DNA of 64,000 nucleotides from Desulfatitalea tepidiphila. GTDB taxonomy: Bacteria; Desulfobacterota; Desulfobacteria; Desulfobacterales; Desulfosarcinaceae. Shown one piece after another: positions 47,015-57,069 of the stretch. The stretch spans positions 2,046,001 through 2,110,000 of the forward strand of contig NZ_BCAG01000003.1 in assembly GCF_001293685.1 (NCBI RefSeq), in the 5' to 3' direction. Within the stretch, counting starts at the first letter, position 1; each line of letters opens with the position of its first letter. Below the pieces are notes generated by a model. That model saw nothing but the letters and a program-made list of their open reading frames with translations. It did not search any database and was not told the DNA's origin. Position numbers and translations under genes: made by a program.

Positions 47015-49237
47015 CTACCCTTTTGCAAGTTTAGCCCAGCTGCCCCAAGCCGCATCCAGACCGGACGCCGGATCCTCCACCGGAGCGATCAGTTGGTTGA
47101 CATTAACGCCCTTGCCGGCCAGAAAACCATCATAGGCGGTATGCCCCAGTCCACGGGCCATGGCCACGATGCCCGGTCGAATGCCCTCGTCCAGGTGAAC
47201 ACGAACGTCGGCACTGCCCGCCGGTGTCGTGATCGTGGCCGACGCTCCTTCTTTCAGGTTCAACTTTGCGGCGGTTTCAGGATTCAACTCCACGAAGCCG
47301 GCCTGCCCTTTAAGTGTCGTGTCTGAAAGGATTTTCAGCATGAAGGGGGAACTGCCGACATATTGGCTGCTCAGCCGGATGGTATCGTACGCAACGAGCT
47401 GCAGTGGATACTCACTTTCGTCCCCGGCCGGAAGCGGCGCATCCGCCAGGTAAATGGCGCCGATGGTTTCGTTCATCAAAACAAACTTACCGGATGCCGT
47501 TTTAAACCCATCAGCACCAGCGGCATGAGTGGTTTCCGGCACTTCCCAGTGGCCCTTTTCCAACAGGGTTTCCCAAGCATCGGACAGGGTCTCCTTCAGG
47601 CAGGTCGCATAGTCGGTCCATGGGAAAGCAGCTGCCACGGATCCTTCCATCGCATGGGCGATCTGGATAATCGTGTCACCGACATGCTGGGTGTTGTGGA
47701 GCGGGGCAACGACGGGGCGACACAATCCGACCCTGCGCCGGGTAGTACCGGCCTTGACTGGAACGTCCTCATATCTTTCCAAATAGATAGGGTTGGGCAA
47801 AATGAGGTCGGATTGCATGGCGGTTTCATCCATAAAGGATGAAAAACTGACGACAAAAGGAATCTTGGAAAATGCCGTCCGCACCTTGTCGGCACCCGGC
47901 AGACTGTAACATGGATTGGATTCGGCGACCAGCAGTGCCTGCAGATCGGCGCTGCCGGCACCGACGGCCTCGATCATGCGGTGCACTTTATAGCCGGGAT
48001 TGGGATAGACGACATCGCCCTTCTGGTCCAGCCGTGGGGTTTGCAATCCGGCGGCGGCAACGTCATCCGGCTGCAGTGCGGGCCATTGAATATAATCGTA
48101 ACCCGCCATGGCTTGAATCCCGCCCGGACGATTGATACTGCCTGCCAGCGCATTGAGTGCGTTTACCGCCAATGCCTCTTTGAGACTTCCGGGTTGCTGC
48201 CCCTTGCCTTTACCGTACACCGCCAATGGATGCTTGGCATCTGCAAAGGCGATCGCAGTACTGATGATTTGGTCTGTGGCAAGCCCGGTGCGATCCGCGA
48301 TTTTCTCGGGCGCGTATTTTTCGGCGACCATGGCGGAAAACGCCTCGAATCCCTCGGCCCACTGGGAGACGAATCCGTGGTCGTATCGATTTCTTGTGAT
48401 GAGCACGTGTGCGATGGAAAGCGCCACATCCGCCTCGGTCCCGGGTTTGGGGGCGAGCCAGATATCCGACTTGGCGGCCGTATTCGAGAGCCTCGAATCG
48501 ATCTGGGCCAATTTTCCACCATCCGCCCTGAGCCGATTGACGGCCTGCATCATCCTCGGAGAGGCGCCATATCCTTCTAGAAGGGCGCTGCCGAAGCTGA
48601 GGACAAAATCCGCCTGCTCCACATCCATCCCCACGAATCCTTCCTCTCCCTGGGTCAGGGCCAGGACTGCTGCCTGGCTATCCTCCATGGAGGGCATGCG
48701 ATAGAAGTTGGGCGACCCGACGGCGGTCAGCAATCGTTTCATCAATTGCGGAACCGTACCCGTGTCTTCAGATGCTAGGGCGGCCACGGCCTGGGGCTGA
48801 CCTTTGCTGCGCAGGTCATTCAGTCGGCCGGCGACCTCTTCGATGGCTTCCTCCCAGGATATTGTTTGCCAGCGGTTTTCCCCCCGTTCGCCCACGCGTT
48901 TCAAAGGCGCCTGGATCCGAGTGGGACCATACAGCAGCTGCAAACCGGATAACCCCAGCAGACATATGCCGCCGGGATTCATGCCGCTCGACTCCTGACC
49001 TTCGATTTTCACGGCCCGCTCGTCGACCTTTCGAACGCGAATGCCGCAATGCCCGGGGCACAGGGTGCAGGTGGTATTGATGTAAGCATATTCGCCGTCC
49101 GGGGGGACCGGCGTCCATGGCCAGTTTTGGGACCAGATGGAAAGATCGTCGGTCAGTTTCCAAGGTAATGGCGAAAGAGCCGTTCCCGCGGCGCCTCCGA
49201 TGGAAAAGGCCAAAAAGCATCGTCTGGACAGTTTCAT
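47015..49237 (-). CDS. qrcB: Qrc complex molybdopterin oxidoreductase-like subunit QrcB
   Basis: A 740-residue protein of the molybdopterin oxidoreductase superfamily. The twin-arginine signal SRRCFL is at the N-terminus, so it is exported folded. One Fe-S motif (CTLCPGHC, with a later GGIC) follows the signal. In characterised Qrc this subunit has lost molybdenum cofactor and catalysis and serves as an electron wire and scaffold. I see no obvious Mo-ligand Cys or Sec. It is second in the operon. Confidence 0.93.
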   Translation of the reverse strand: MKLSRRCFLAFSIGGAAGTALSPLPWKLTDDLSIWSQNWPWTPVPPDGEYAYINTTCTLCPGHCGIRVRKVDERAVKIEGQESSGMNPGGICLLGLSGLQLLYGPTRIQAPLKRVGERGENRWQTISWEEAIEEVAGRLNDLRSKGQPQAVAALASEDTGTVPQLMKRLLTAVGSPNFYRMPSMEDSQAAVLALTQGEEGFVGMDVEQADFVLSFGSALLEGYGASPRMMQAVNRLRADGGKLAQIDSRLSNTAAKSDIWLAPKPGTEADVALSIAHVLITRNRYDHGFVSQWAEGFEAFSAMVAEKYAPEKIADRTGLATDQIISTAIAFADAKHPLAVYGKGKGQQPGSLKEALAVNALNALAGSINRPGGIQAMAGYDYIQWPALQPDDVAAAGLQTPRLDQKGDVVYPNPGYKVHRMIEAVGAGSADLQALLVAESNPCYSLPGADKVRTAFSKIPFVVSFSSFMDETAMQSDLILPNPIYLERYEDVPVKAGTTRRRVGLCRPVVAPLHNTQHVGDTIIQIAHAMEGSVAAAFPWTDYATCLKETLSDAWETLLEKGHWEVPETTHAAGADGFKTASGKFVLMNETIGAIYLADAPLPAGDESEYPLQLVAYDTIRLSSQYVGSSPFMLKILSDTTLKGQAGFVELNPETAAKLNLKEGASATITTPAGSADVRVHLDEGIRPGIVAMARGLGHTAYDGFLAGKGVNVNQLIAPVEDPASGLDAAWGSWAKLAKG

Positions 49238-49325
49238 AAATTTACCTCAGCCTATCTCGCCCATTGGTGTTTCGTGTTGATGTGCATCGACGCCGATCCT
49301 GCGGTTGCATTTCCGTGTCCTGCGA

Positions 49326-50012
49326 TCATTTGTGGCAAACGAAGCACGCGTCCCGGCCGGTTTGCACGCTGGAATCGTGAAGGGTATCATGCTGGGCATG
49401 GCATTGCGCGCAGTCATCCATCTTCATCCGATCCCACGTATTCTGTTTAAAACCGGCGATGTTGCGTCCCCAGATATCCCGGCTCAGTCCGGTGATGCGA
49501 TTCTCTTCGTAGGGCTTTAAACTTTCGGATTTGCCGATAGGACCGTGGCACGTTTCGCAATCCATTTTAGCGCCGAACACATGTGCCGAATGGGAGAAAA
49601 AGACACAGTCGGGCTGACGGGAATAGACCAGCCACGGCACCTCTCTGTCCGTGGCGACGTAATGCTCGACGAAAATCTTTTCATTCTCGCTCTCTCCGAG
49701 CAACTCCGCGTGGCAATCGGTACACTGCGCCAGGCGGGGGGATCCTGAGAAAGAGCCGTCTTCCCGGAAAAAGTGACAGCTTTGGCAACCGTTGTCGACC
49801 TGTTCCAGATGAAGCTTGTGGTTGAAATCGATGGGTTGGCTTTTTTGGCTGTACAGCAGCTTCGGGAATATCGACCAACCGACAACCATACTCAATGCCA
49901 GGCCGAGAATGAAAAATAGGAGAATGTAGGGGCCACTTCGGGGGTCACTCGGTGAGGAGGCGTGGGCGTCACCTGTCCTGCCGTCTGTTTGGTGCTTCTC
50001 GTTGCTGCTCAT
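49326..50012 (-). CDS. qrcA: Qrc complex multihaem cytochrome c subunit QrcA
   Basis: A 228-residue membrane-anchored cytochrome c, the electron entry point from periplasmic cytochrome c3. One N-terminal membrane helix (YILLFFILGLALSMVVGW) is followed by five CXXCH motifs (CQSCH, CTDCH, CETCH, CAQCH, CFVCH). Studied QrcA proteins carry six haems. The Cys/His pair in DCVFFSH (CX3SH) could hold a sixth by one thioether bond; this is inference. The ATG at 50012 has GGAG 5 nt upstream. It is first in qrcABCD. Confidence 0.93.
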   Translation of the reverse strand: MSSNEKHQTDGRTGDAHASSPSDPRSGPYILLFFILGLALSMVVGWSIFPKLLYSQKSQPIDFNHKLHLEQVDNGCQSCHFFREDGSFSGSPRLAQCTDCHAELLGESENEKIFVEHYVATDREVPWLVYSRQPDCVFFSHSAHVFGAKMDCETCHGPIGKSESLKPYEENRITGLSRDIWGRNIAGFKQNTWDRMKMDDCAQCHAQHDTLHDSSVQTGRDACFVCHK

Positions 50013-50332
50013 GGACACTCCGTCATGTTGTTATGGGATCCGGTTCGATCTGTTAAAATCGCTTACCACATCGCCAGCCACATTTTCGGCGGGTCGGCCC
50101 TTGCCATGCCATCGGCGGAACCGACTTACCATATGACAAACGGGCTTTTGCCCGAACTGCACTTCAACAGGATATCTTTCAGCACGTTGCGGCAAATGCC
50201 GGAGAGGCGCCACGAAAGGCTTTTTTCTATCCAGACCGCCCTATTTTGTCAAGCCAAATTCAACGGATAGGGGGTCGTCCACAAATAGGATCCTGTTTGT
50301 GGATGGGCCCTAAATAGTCCCATGGGGGGAAA
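50013..50332. other. Gap between ccsA and qrcA
   Basis: This 320-bp gap separates the haem-attachment genes from qrcA. It holds the palindrome CCACAAA-TAGGATCCTG-TTTGTGG (50280-50303), just past the ccsA stop on the minus strand, with no T-run. A qrc promoter is expected here but I see no convincing one. No gene is apparent. Confidence 0.45.
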
Positions 50333-51184
50333 TTATAATTGTTCTCCATAGCTGTGCAGACCTGCCAGCCAATAATTCACGCCAAAATAGGTGAACAGCA
50401 CGGCACCGAAGCCAACGATCGATAGCACTGCGATCCGTTTGCCACGCCATCCGCGCATCATCCTGAAATGCAACAGCGCGGCATAAATCAACCAGGTGAT
50501 CAACGACCAGGTCTCCTTGGGGTCCCAGCTCCAATAACGGGTCCATGCCTGTTTGGCCCAGACGGCACCGGTAATAATGCCGACGGTCAGAAAGAGGAAA
50601 CCGAACAACACCAATTGGTGCGTCAGTTCGTCCAGCAGCGCTGAGGAAGGTAGCCGCCCGGCCAGGTGTTGGGCAGGCGCTCTCTGGTCCTCGGATTTCA
50701 TCAGGTACATGATGCTGATGGCAAAGGCCACTGCAAACGCTGCGTATCCGAGGAAACAGGTGATCACGTGTGCGATCAACCAGTTGCTTTTCAAAGCCGG
50801 TATAAGGGGTTGGATGCTTTTATCCGGTGACAAGGAGGCGTAGGCAAGCGCAAGACAGGCCAAGGGCATGGCGAAAGCGCCCATGGTACGATTCTTGTAT
50901 CGACGTTCCATCAAGAGATAGATCAAGCCAATGGTCCAGGCAAAAAAGACCAGGGATTCATACATGTTCGAAAAAGGAGCATGGCCGAATTCATCGCCCA
51001 TCCGGTAGGATTCGATCCATCGCATGGCGATCCCGATGGTGCTGCCCAACCATGCGAACAGTGCGACCCACGTGGCCATTTTTCCCACCGATTCTTTGTG
51101 GAAAACCCATGCGAACAGATAGAGTGTGCCTGCCGCACCATATATAAAGGTGACCGCGGAAAGGACCCAAGCGTTATACTCCAT
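50333..51184 (-). CDS. ccsA: Cytochrome c biogenesis protein CcsA/ResC (System II)
   Basis: A 283-residue membrane protein of the CcsA/ResC/CcmC family with about eight helices. The Trp-rich haem-handling motif is present as WSWDPKETWSLITW, with the flanking conserved histidines. With ResB it moves haem to the periplasm and attaches it to CXXCH motifs. The ATG at 51184 follows GAGGG by 8 nt; longer in-frame starts run into resB. It follows resB by 28 bp and precedes qrcA, its likely client. Confidence 0.93.
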   Translation of the reverse strand: MEYNAWVLSAVTFIYGAAGTLYLFAWVFHKESVGKMATWVALFAWLGSTIGIAMRWIESYRMGDEFGHAPFSNMYESLVFFAWTIGLIYLLMERRYKNRTMGAFAMPLACLALAYASLSPDKSIQPLIPALKSNWLIAHVITCFLGYAAFAVAFAISIMYLMKSEDQRAPAQHLAGRLPSSALLDELTHQLVLFGFLFLTVGIITGAVWAKQAWTRYWSWDPKETWSLITWLIYAALLHFRMMRGWRGKRIAVLSIVGFGAVLFTYFGVNYWLAGLHSYGEQL

Positions 51185-51212
51185 GTTTTCAACCCTCGAT
51201 TTGTTAAATAGA

Positions 51213-52682
51213 TTACTCTTCCGATAAGTTTGAAGCTCTATTTTCACGGGTGCCGTCAGCCATCTCACACAGTTCATCGGCCATCCGCTCCAGCTCAAGC
51301 TTGAATCCCATCTTGGCCTTATTGGCCTTTCCGGCCACCAAGACCCTGGTCGCCCCGTCCATGGCAGCCACATCGACCACCAGTTGCCGATGGGACATGA
51401 AAAAGGTAATCCAGCACCCGATGATCATCAGCACGAAGCCCGAATAGACCAACTCGATGCCCGGATCGTAGACGACCTGCAGTCCCGTGTAGTATCGTTC
51501 CTCCACGTGGGGCCTGATTTCAGCCATCACCGAAATGACCACTTGTCCCTTGCGCATGGAATCGAACTTGGGAAAATGGAAAGGCAATGTCACCGCCTGC
51601 GCCTCTCCCCCGCCGGTGGTCAGGTTCACGATGAGCGCGGGTCCCAATGCCATGTTCATGAACTTCGCCTCCGGCAGGAATTCCTCGACGCTGAGCCGGC
51701 CCAGCCCCTCGGGGATCTCCAGGGTTTCTCCCATGGATACCTCGGCCGTATAGACCATGCCCGATGCGACACTCTGAAATTGTAATTCGATCTTTTCGGG
51801 AGGCGCTGTCATCGGTGGCAGGGCCGGTTGACCGCCGTCCATTTTCCCATAGCTGGATTGATACAGACCTATGCCCTGGTGGTAGAGGGGGTCGTTCACG
51901 ATAATGTCTCTTTTCAGGATCTCCCGGCCCGCTTCGATAATCGTGACGCTGGATCTGAATTCTTTGGGTCTGTTGCCCCCCTCGTAAAACGAAACATTGA
52001 AATCATCGCATCGTACCTGAAACGGAAGCTGCAGTTGGCGGCCCGTGTGGCGAAGATCGATGGAATCGGCCGTTTCGCCTTCGGGAATGGCGACAAATCC
52101 TTCAAACCCAAAATTCGAACCGATCAGACCACCCAAGAGCAGCACCACGATACTGAAATGGACGACATAGACCCCCAATCGGCTTAAGCGCCCTTTTTCG
52201 GCGGTCACGGCAAATCCGCTTTCCGTATCTATCACCCTACAATAGCGAAAACTCCTGGCCACCTTGTCGCGAAAGGGTTCCCGGAGCTGGGCCGCGTCCA
52301 GACCGCTGTTGAATTCGATGCGGTCTTGACGTTTCCGATAATTCTCCAGATCGAACTTCGGGTGGCGCGTAAAAATCACTTTACCAGTGGTTTTCAAACG
52401 GTCGATCGAACATACCACGATATTGGCCACGAGCAGGGCCATCAATCCGATAAACCACCAGGAGTGGTACATGTCCACGATATCGAGGATGAGAAACAGT
52501 TGGTATCTGAAGAGGCCGAAAATTCGGATATAATCTTCTGCGCCGGCGTTCTGGGGTATCACCGTCCCGAATATCGAGAGCACCGCCATACATAACAACA
52601 GCACAACGGTCAGCTTGAGAGAAGCGAAAAAATCCCACAAGCTACTGATAATATTTGCTGAAACATCGTTTTTCAAGCTCAT
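51213..52682 (-). CDS. resB: Cytochrome c biogenesis protein ResB/Ccs1 (System II)
   Basis: A 489-residue protein with several N-terminal membrane helices, a large periplasmic domain (about 200-400) and one C-terminal helix. LKLTVVLLLCMAVLSIFGTVIPQNA and YVVHFSIVVLLLGGLIGSNFGFEG are ResB blocks. It acts with CcsA as the haem lyase. It heads the resB-ccsA-qrcABCD run; a weak RBS precedes ATG 52682. Confidence 0.93.
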   Translation of the reverse strand: MSLKNDVSANIISSLWDFFASLKLTVVLLLCMAVLSIFGTVIPQNAGAEDYIRIFGLFRYQLFLILDIVDMYHSWWFIGLMALLVANIVVCSIDRLKTTGKVIFTRHPKFDLENYRKRQDRIEFNSGLDAAQLREPFRDKVARSFRYCRVIDTESGFAVTAEKGRLSRLGVYVVHFSIVVLLLGGLIGSNFGFEGFVAIPEGETADSIDLRHTGRQLQLPFQVRCDDFNVSFYEGGNRPKEFRSSVTIIEAGREILKRDIIVNDPLYHQGIGLYQSSYGKMDGGQPALPPMTAPPEKIELQFQSVASGMVYTAEVSMGETLEIPEGLGRLSVEEFLPEAKFMNMALGPALIVNLTTGGGEAQAVTLPFHFPKFDSMRKGQVVISVMAEIRPHVEERYYTGLQVVYDPGIELVYSGFVLMIIGCWITFFMSHRQLVVDVAAMDGATRVLVAGKANKAKMGFKLELERMADELCEMADGTRENRASNLSEE

Positions 52683-52834
52683 TTACAGGGCCTTTTTCCC
52701 TCCATTATGTGCGATCAACGGGATAATCGCTGGTGCGAATTCGCTGTTTAGCAGATCGGCAATGAGGTGACAACCCACCATCGCGGGTCCACGCTAACCC
52801 AATGTGAATTTTCGGCAAAACAGGCAATATTGGC

Positions 52835-55726
52835 TTAATTGCGATGTGCCGGCACAATGACCAGCCTGGCGGCCTGGCTGTCGATCACATACCGACGGGC
52901 CATCGAGGTGATCTCGGCAGCGGTGATGGCGGCATAATCCCTTTCGATGGTCCTGGCCCAATCGATCTGTTCCGGGTGGCGGCTCGCACCGATCAGTACA
53001 CTGTTGAGCCAGTATCGATTCGACTGACGCATATCTTTGATCTGCACCAGGGTTGGGTCCAAAGCGCGTCTCAACTCATCCGGGTGGATACCTTGAGCAG
53101 CCAAACCAGATCCAATCTGCTCCACCTTTTCGGCAATAGAATCCACGTGCCGGGGATCGACAAGCAGCATGCAAAGCAGCATACCGTAACCGTCATAAGC
53201 GCGGTAGGCGCGGTGATAAGCATAAGGCGAATAGGCAGCCCCCAGCTTCTCACGCACCTGGACCCTGAGTCTTTCCGAGAAAATCTCCGAAAGAATCGAC
53301 AAACGTCTTGTCCTTCCGATGTCCCAAAAATCATCGGTAGGATAAGCTACCACCACCATTCCTCTGTCGATGGCCGTATCGATTTTCAATTCAAAGGACT
53401 CGCCCCTTGGAAATACTGGACCAGGACGGTCTTGGGCGGCAGCCGCCACATCGGATCTCTTCTTCAATGCCCCAAAATATAGGGAGACCAATTGGGTGGC
53501 TTCTTCCACCGAAAAATCCCCCACCAGAGAAATTTCGAGCGGACCTTGTGCCATTTGTGCTCCGAACCAGCGCTCGATTTCAGGGATGGTTCTCTCTTTC
53601 AGATGGTTCAAGGCGGGCCAGCCCAAACGGGTATCGCCGCCTCCAAGTACCTTCATACCTTCAAGCTGCAATATGCCTTCGACGCTGTGGACCATCCCGC
53701 GATGCTTTTGTTCAAGCTGTTTGAAAGCAAGCTCGAGTGATTCCGGACGATAGCCCGGGTCTTTTATCATGGTGTAAAGCAATTGCAGCAATAGCGGCAG
53801 CTCGGAACTCGATGCGTTTCCCTCCAGAACAAACATGTCTTCACGCACATCCAGGCTCATTTCGGCCTGCCTGCCGGCCAGCGCCTGTTCCAGCTCGATT
53901 CGGTTCATCGTACCGAAACCGGAGTCGTTGATGACCATTTCAGTCAATTGCGCGAGTCCGGGCTGATCCGGGGGTTCGGAATAGCGTCCCGCCCCGAAGG
54001 AGAGTGCGGCACTGATTTCATTTTTTTTGAAATCGGTTCTCTTCATCAACAGCGTCACCCCGTTTTCAAAAAGCACTCGCACAACTCCCAGATCGTCCAT
54101 GCGCACCTGCTCTTTGATCTGTCCTGCCCGCGATGGCATCTCTAAGTAGGGAAATGTCGACAGCTCCCGGTCAGTCGGCGGCTCGACGCTCTCCTGTAAA
54201 CTGGAAAGATAAGTGGAACGAACGATGTGCTCGGGCGTAGAGGCGTCCCCGGTCAAATCGGCATTTCCGGTCACCAGAACGAGACGATGATCTTCCGGCC
54301 AAAGTGATGAAAACGCCCTGTTCACATCATTCAAATCGGCTTGATCGATCATCGGTGAGAGCAACTGCTGTCGCTGTAGTGACGATTGAAACGCCTGCCA
54401 GTGATTGAAACTGCCCATCACCTGTTGTGCCAGGGCCCGGCTTTCCCTGGTTCCCATCTCATCCACATCCCGCTGAAGATCTGCCCGCATCGATTTTTTG
54501 ACACGCTCGAGCTCAGATGGCGTAAAGCCAAAAACCAATGCCTGCCTGAGCGTTTGTTCCAGAAGGGGTAACACTTCCTTCCACTGTTCCGGCTTGCAAT
54601 CCACCGATATGTTGCTGTAACGAATCTGCTGGAGAAAATCTCCCGAACCGACCTCTGCACGGGTTATCGTCCCTTTGTTTTCGTGAACGAGACTGTCGAG
54701 CCGCCATTGCATCATGCGATCGGCGAGTTCTTTCAGAAGGGTATCCTTTTGCCGCCCGGTACCATCGGGCAAAGGAACCTCCTGCCGCACCGTTTCAATG
54801 CTCACGGTGGTTGCGCCCGACTCTTTTTCATAGTGATAAAAAGTTTTCAGTCCCTGGTGACTGAAACGACCGAAAGGCGGCAGATCCCTCTTGGGGCTGC
54901 GAGCCCGCATACTTTCAAATTGTGCCTTTATCAAGGGTTCGGCCCGGGCCCGATCAAAATCACCGACCATCACCAGGAACATTCGTTCAGGTCGGTACCA
55001 GGCATCGTAAAATTGTCTCAACCGCTTTGAATCGAAATCGAGGATGCTTTCGGTTTTCCCGATGGGAAAGCGTTTCGCTACCAGACTCCCCGGCATCTCA
55101 AAGTTGAACGTCGCTTTCAATGTTCGATAATGGGCGGAATCGCGTGCGCGCTTTTCAGCCAAAACGACCCCTTTTTCCTTTTCCACCTCTTCGTGTAAAA
55201 AAAGTGCGCCTTCGGCGAAGTCTCCCAACACCAAAAGTCCGTCCGCAATACTCTGGGGATCGCCGCTTGGCAGCAGGATATCATAGACAGTTTCACCAAA
55301 ACCGGTGTGCGCGTTTGCATCCGGTCCAAATTGCATACCGATCCGTTGAAAGTACTTGACCAATTCGCCCGGGGGAAAATGCTTTGAACCATCGAAAAGC
55401 ATATGCTCCAAAAAATGGGCGATTCCCTCTTCTCCTTCAAACTCGGCCAATGATCCGGATTGAACATACAAATGAATGCTCACCCTATTGAGCGGGGTCC
55501 TGTTCTCCAGCATGACGTATCGAAAACCATTGTCCAAACGCCCCAACATCAAAGCTGGATCAGGTTCGAGATCACTACCCGTGTGGGGCCAATCCGGCTT
55601 TTCAATCAATACCTGGGCCGAATTTTCCGGCGGTGTGGAAGCGCCGAAGTGGGCACAACCCGCCAGCAAGAAAATGGTGCACAAAAAAAGGCTTCTTTTA
55701 ATCCCGGTCCAAATTGAAACAGGCAT
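52835..55726 (-). CDS. M16 family zinc metallopeptidase lipoprotein
   Basis: A 963-residue pitrilysin-type peptidase with the tandem M16 domain pairs of its class. The lipobox is LAGC (Cys24), so it is membrane-anchored in the periplasm. The inverted zinc motif HFLEH is at 104-108 in the first domain. The later domains lack it, as usual. It degrades short peptides or mature signal fragments in relatives. It is monocistronic, 152 bp upstream of resB on the same strand. Confidence 0.93.
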   Translation of the reverse strand: MPVSIWTGIKRSLFLCTIFLLAGCAHFGASTPPENSAQVLIEKPDWPHTGSDLEPDPALMLGRLDNGFRYVMLENRTPLNRVSIHLYVQSGSLAEFEGEEGIAHFLEHMLFDGSKHFPPGELVKYFQRIGMQFGPDANAHTGFGETVYDILLPSGDPQSIADGLLVLGDFAEGALFLHEEVEKEKGVVLAEKRARDSAHYRTLKATFNFEMPGSLVAKRFPIGKTESILDFDSKRLRQFYDAWYRPERMFLVMVGDFDRARAEPLIKAQFESMRARSPKRDLPPFGRFSHQGLKTFYHYEKESGATTVSIETVRQEVPLPDGTGRQKDTLLKELADRMMQWRLDSLVHENKGTITRAEVGSGDFLQQIRYSNISVDCKPEQWKEVLPLLEQTLRQALVFGFTPSELERVKKSMRADLQRDVDEMGTRESRALAQQVMGSFNHWQAFQSSLQRQQLLSPMIDQADLNDVNRAFSSLWPEDHRLVLVTGNADLTGDASTPEHIVRSTYLSSLQESVEPPTDRELSTFPYLEMPSRAGQIKEQVRMDDLGVVRVLFENGVTLLMKRTDFKKNEISAALSFGAGRYSEPPDQPGLAQLTEMVINDSGFGTMNRIELEQALAGRQAEMSLDVREDMFVLEGNASSSELPLLLQLLYTMIKDPGYRPESLELAFKQLEQKHRGMVHSVEGILQLEGMKVLGGGDTRLGWPALNHLKERTIPEIERWFGAQMAQGPLEISLVGDFSVEEATQLVSLYFGALKKRSDVAAAAQDRPGPVFPRGESFELKIDTAIDRGMVVVAYPTDDFWDIGRTRRLSILSEIFSERLRVQVREKLGAAYSPYAYHRAYRAYDGYGMLLCMLLVDPRHVDSIAEKVEQIGSGLAAQGIHPDELRRALDPTLVQIKDMRQSNRYWLNSVLIGASRHPEQIDWARTIERDYAAITAAEITSMARRYVIDSQAARLVIVPAHRN

Positions 55727-56113
55727 GATGACTGTCCTTTTTTCTCAGTTCACGTTTCGGAAAACCAATATCAGCCATCTCAGGCAAGACGGTTGAGTTC
55801 AACACATATTTGTTGGACTGAAAGATCTTTCTTGAGACAGCTTGAACAAAATAAGAATGCAAAAAAAGGATGGCAAGTTTTTAAAAGGGACGGAAATGGA
55901 GATCGTCGATGAAAGGTGTGAACTCGGAATAGATGATTTTATGATCCGCCTGGCAGAGAGGAGGCCTTTTGAATTAACACCAAAGAAGGTCCTTCAGCGC
56001 CACCTGCATAGCGCAGGGGCGCTGAAAGATCGCCTCTCTATCAAATAGCATTTCCGATGCGTTCTATCCGGAAAAACAAGCACCCCTGAGCAAAGGGCAC
56101 AATACAGCGGCTG
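55727..56113. other. Gap between H1-like gene and M16 peptidase gene
   Basis: Contains a 9-bp palindrome (TTCAGCGCC at 55993-56001 with GGCGCTGAA at 56018-56026) lacking a T-run. A short plus-strand reading frame (55857-56048) has no good RBS. No supported gene. Confidence 0.4.
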
Positions 56114-56512
56114 CTATGCCTTTACGTAAACACCGCGGCTGACCGTCTTGATCATTCCTTTTTTGCTCAGCTTGTAAAGGGCATTGCTCAATTGACGCGA
56201 TTCCAGATTGGTCTTGGATTTCAGATTGGCGATGTCTGCCCCGTTCTTGCTTTTGGCGATCACATCAAGCACGTTCTCCAAAACCGTACCCTTGCCTGCG
56301 GCGGCCGGCGCTGGTTTGGCAGCAGCTTTTTTGGTTTTTGGGGCTTTGGCCTTGCTTGCAGCTTTCTTCTTGGGTTTGGCTGCAGCCTTTGACTTTGCAG
56401 GTGCGGCTTTGACAGGTTGCGCTGCCAATTGATCGTTTAATTTTTCCAGTTTTTGGGCGAGGCTCGTCAAATTTTTCGCGATGGTCTTAATTTGGGTCTG
56501 TACTTTCTTCAT
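56114..56512 (-). CDS. Histone H1-like Lys/Ala-rich protein with winged-helix end
   Basis: A 132-residue basic protein in three parts: a short coiled coil (1-33), a Lys/Ala/Pro-rich tail (34-75, repeats like KPKKKAASKAKAPKTKKAAA) and a winged-helix domain (76-132; LENVLDVIAKSKNGADIANL, NALYKLSKKGMIKT). The middle resembles eukaryotic H1 tails and bacterial Hc1/AlgP-type proteins. It would bind DNA non-specifically and organise the nucleoid; that is inferred from composition. A strong RBS (TAAGGAGGT) implies high expression. Confidence 0.8.
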   Translation of the reverse strand: MKKVQTQIKTIAKNLTSLAQKLEKLNDQLAAQPVKAAPAKSKAAAKPKKKAASKAKAPKTKKAAAKPAPAAAGKGTVLENVLDVIAKSKNGADIANLKSKTNLESRQLSNALYKLSKKGMIKTVSRGVYVKA

Positions 56513-57069
56513 ATTACTACCTCCTTAATGTTTTAATTTCGTTACGAAATTTACCCTTTTAACTCAGCCCTATTATACGACTCGAAAATTGTCAACAACT
56601 TCTTATAAAAAAAGTAGCATTATTTTATGCCTTTAAATTTGCAAAGCATAAAAATCTTCGCACACCCGCTTGGCACAAGCATTTGGTAGAAAAGAGAACA
56701 AATAGAACCTTTGTCGAATTTTTACTGCACAAATGCTAATTCACCGAATATTAACCAATATCAGGACCTAAGGGACCGCACCCGAACCAAGGGAAACCTT
56801 ATCGGACCTCCGGATGAAATTTTAACTCTGCAGGCGCCTGATAGGGGAAGACAACCCAATCTACCTGAGAAACGGATTACCAAATCTCGCGTTGCGCTGC
56901 TATCATTGCTCTCCCGATCGAAGGGGGGACGGTTTTATGTTACTGACGCCTCCCGGTATGCGTCTGACCCGCTTGAACCATATCGCCGGCCGTCTGTTTT
57001 TATTGAGTTGGAAGGGTCAGGATGTTATAAAAACAACTGCACCAAAAACCATATCGAGGATCTGATTTG
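56513..57069. other. Divergent AT-rich region between H1-like and helicase genes
   Basis: The minus strand has a perfect -10 TATAAT (plus 56572-56577) before the H1-like gene, with a weak -35 about 17 bp upstream. The right 350 bp contain an open frame (56711-57070) with no family features and a TTG start. I do not support it as a gene. Confidence 0.45.

Noticed and set aside
55842-56048. 68-residue plus-strand frame
   Set aside because: Non-ATG start, no clear RBS, and it contains a palindrome.
56674-56690. Sigma-54-like sequence TGGCACAAGCATTTG
   Set aside because: The -12 element lacks the required GC.
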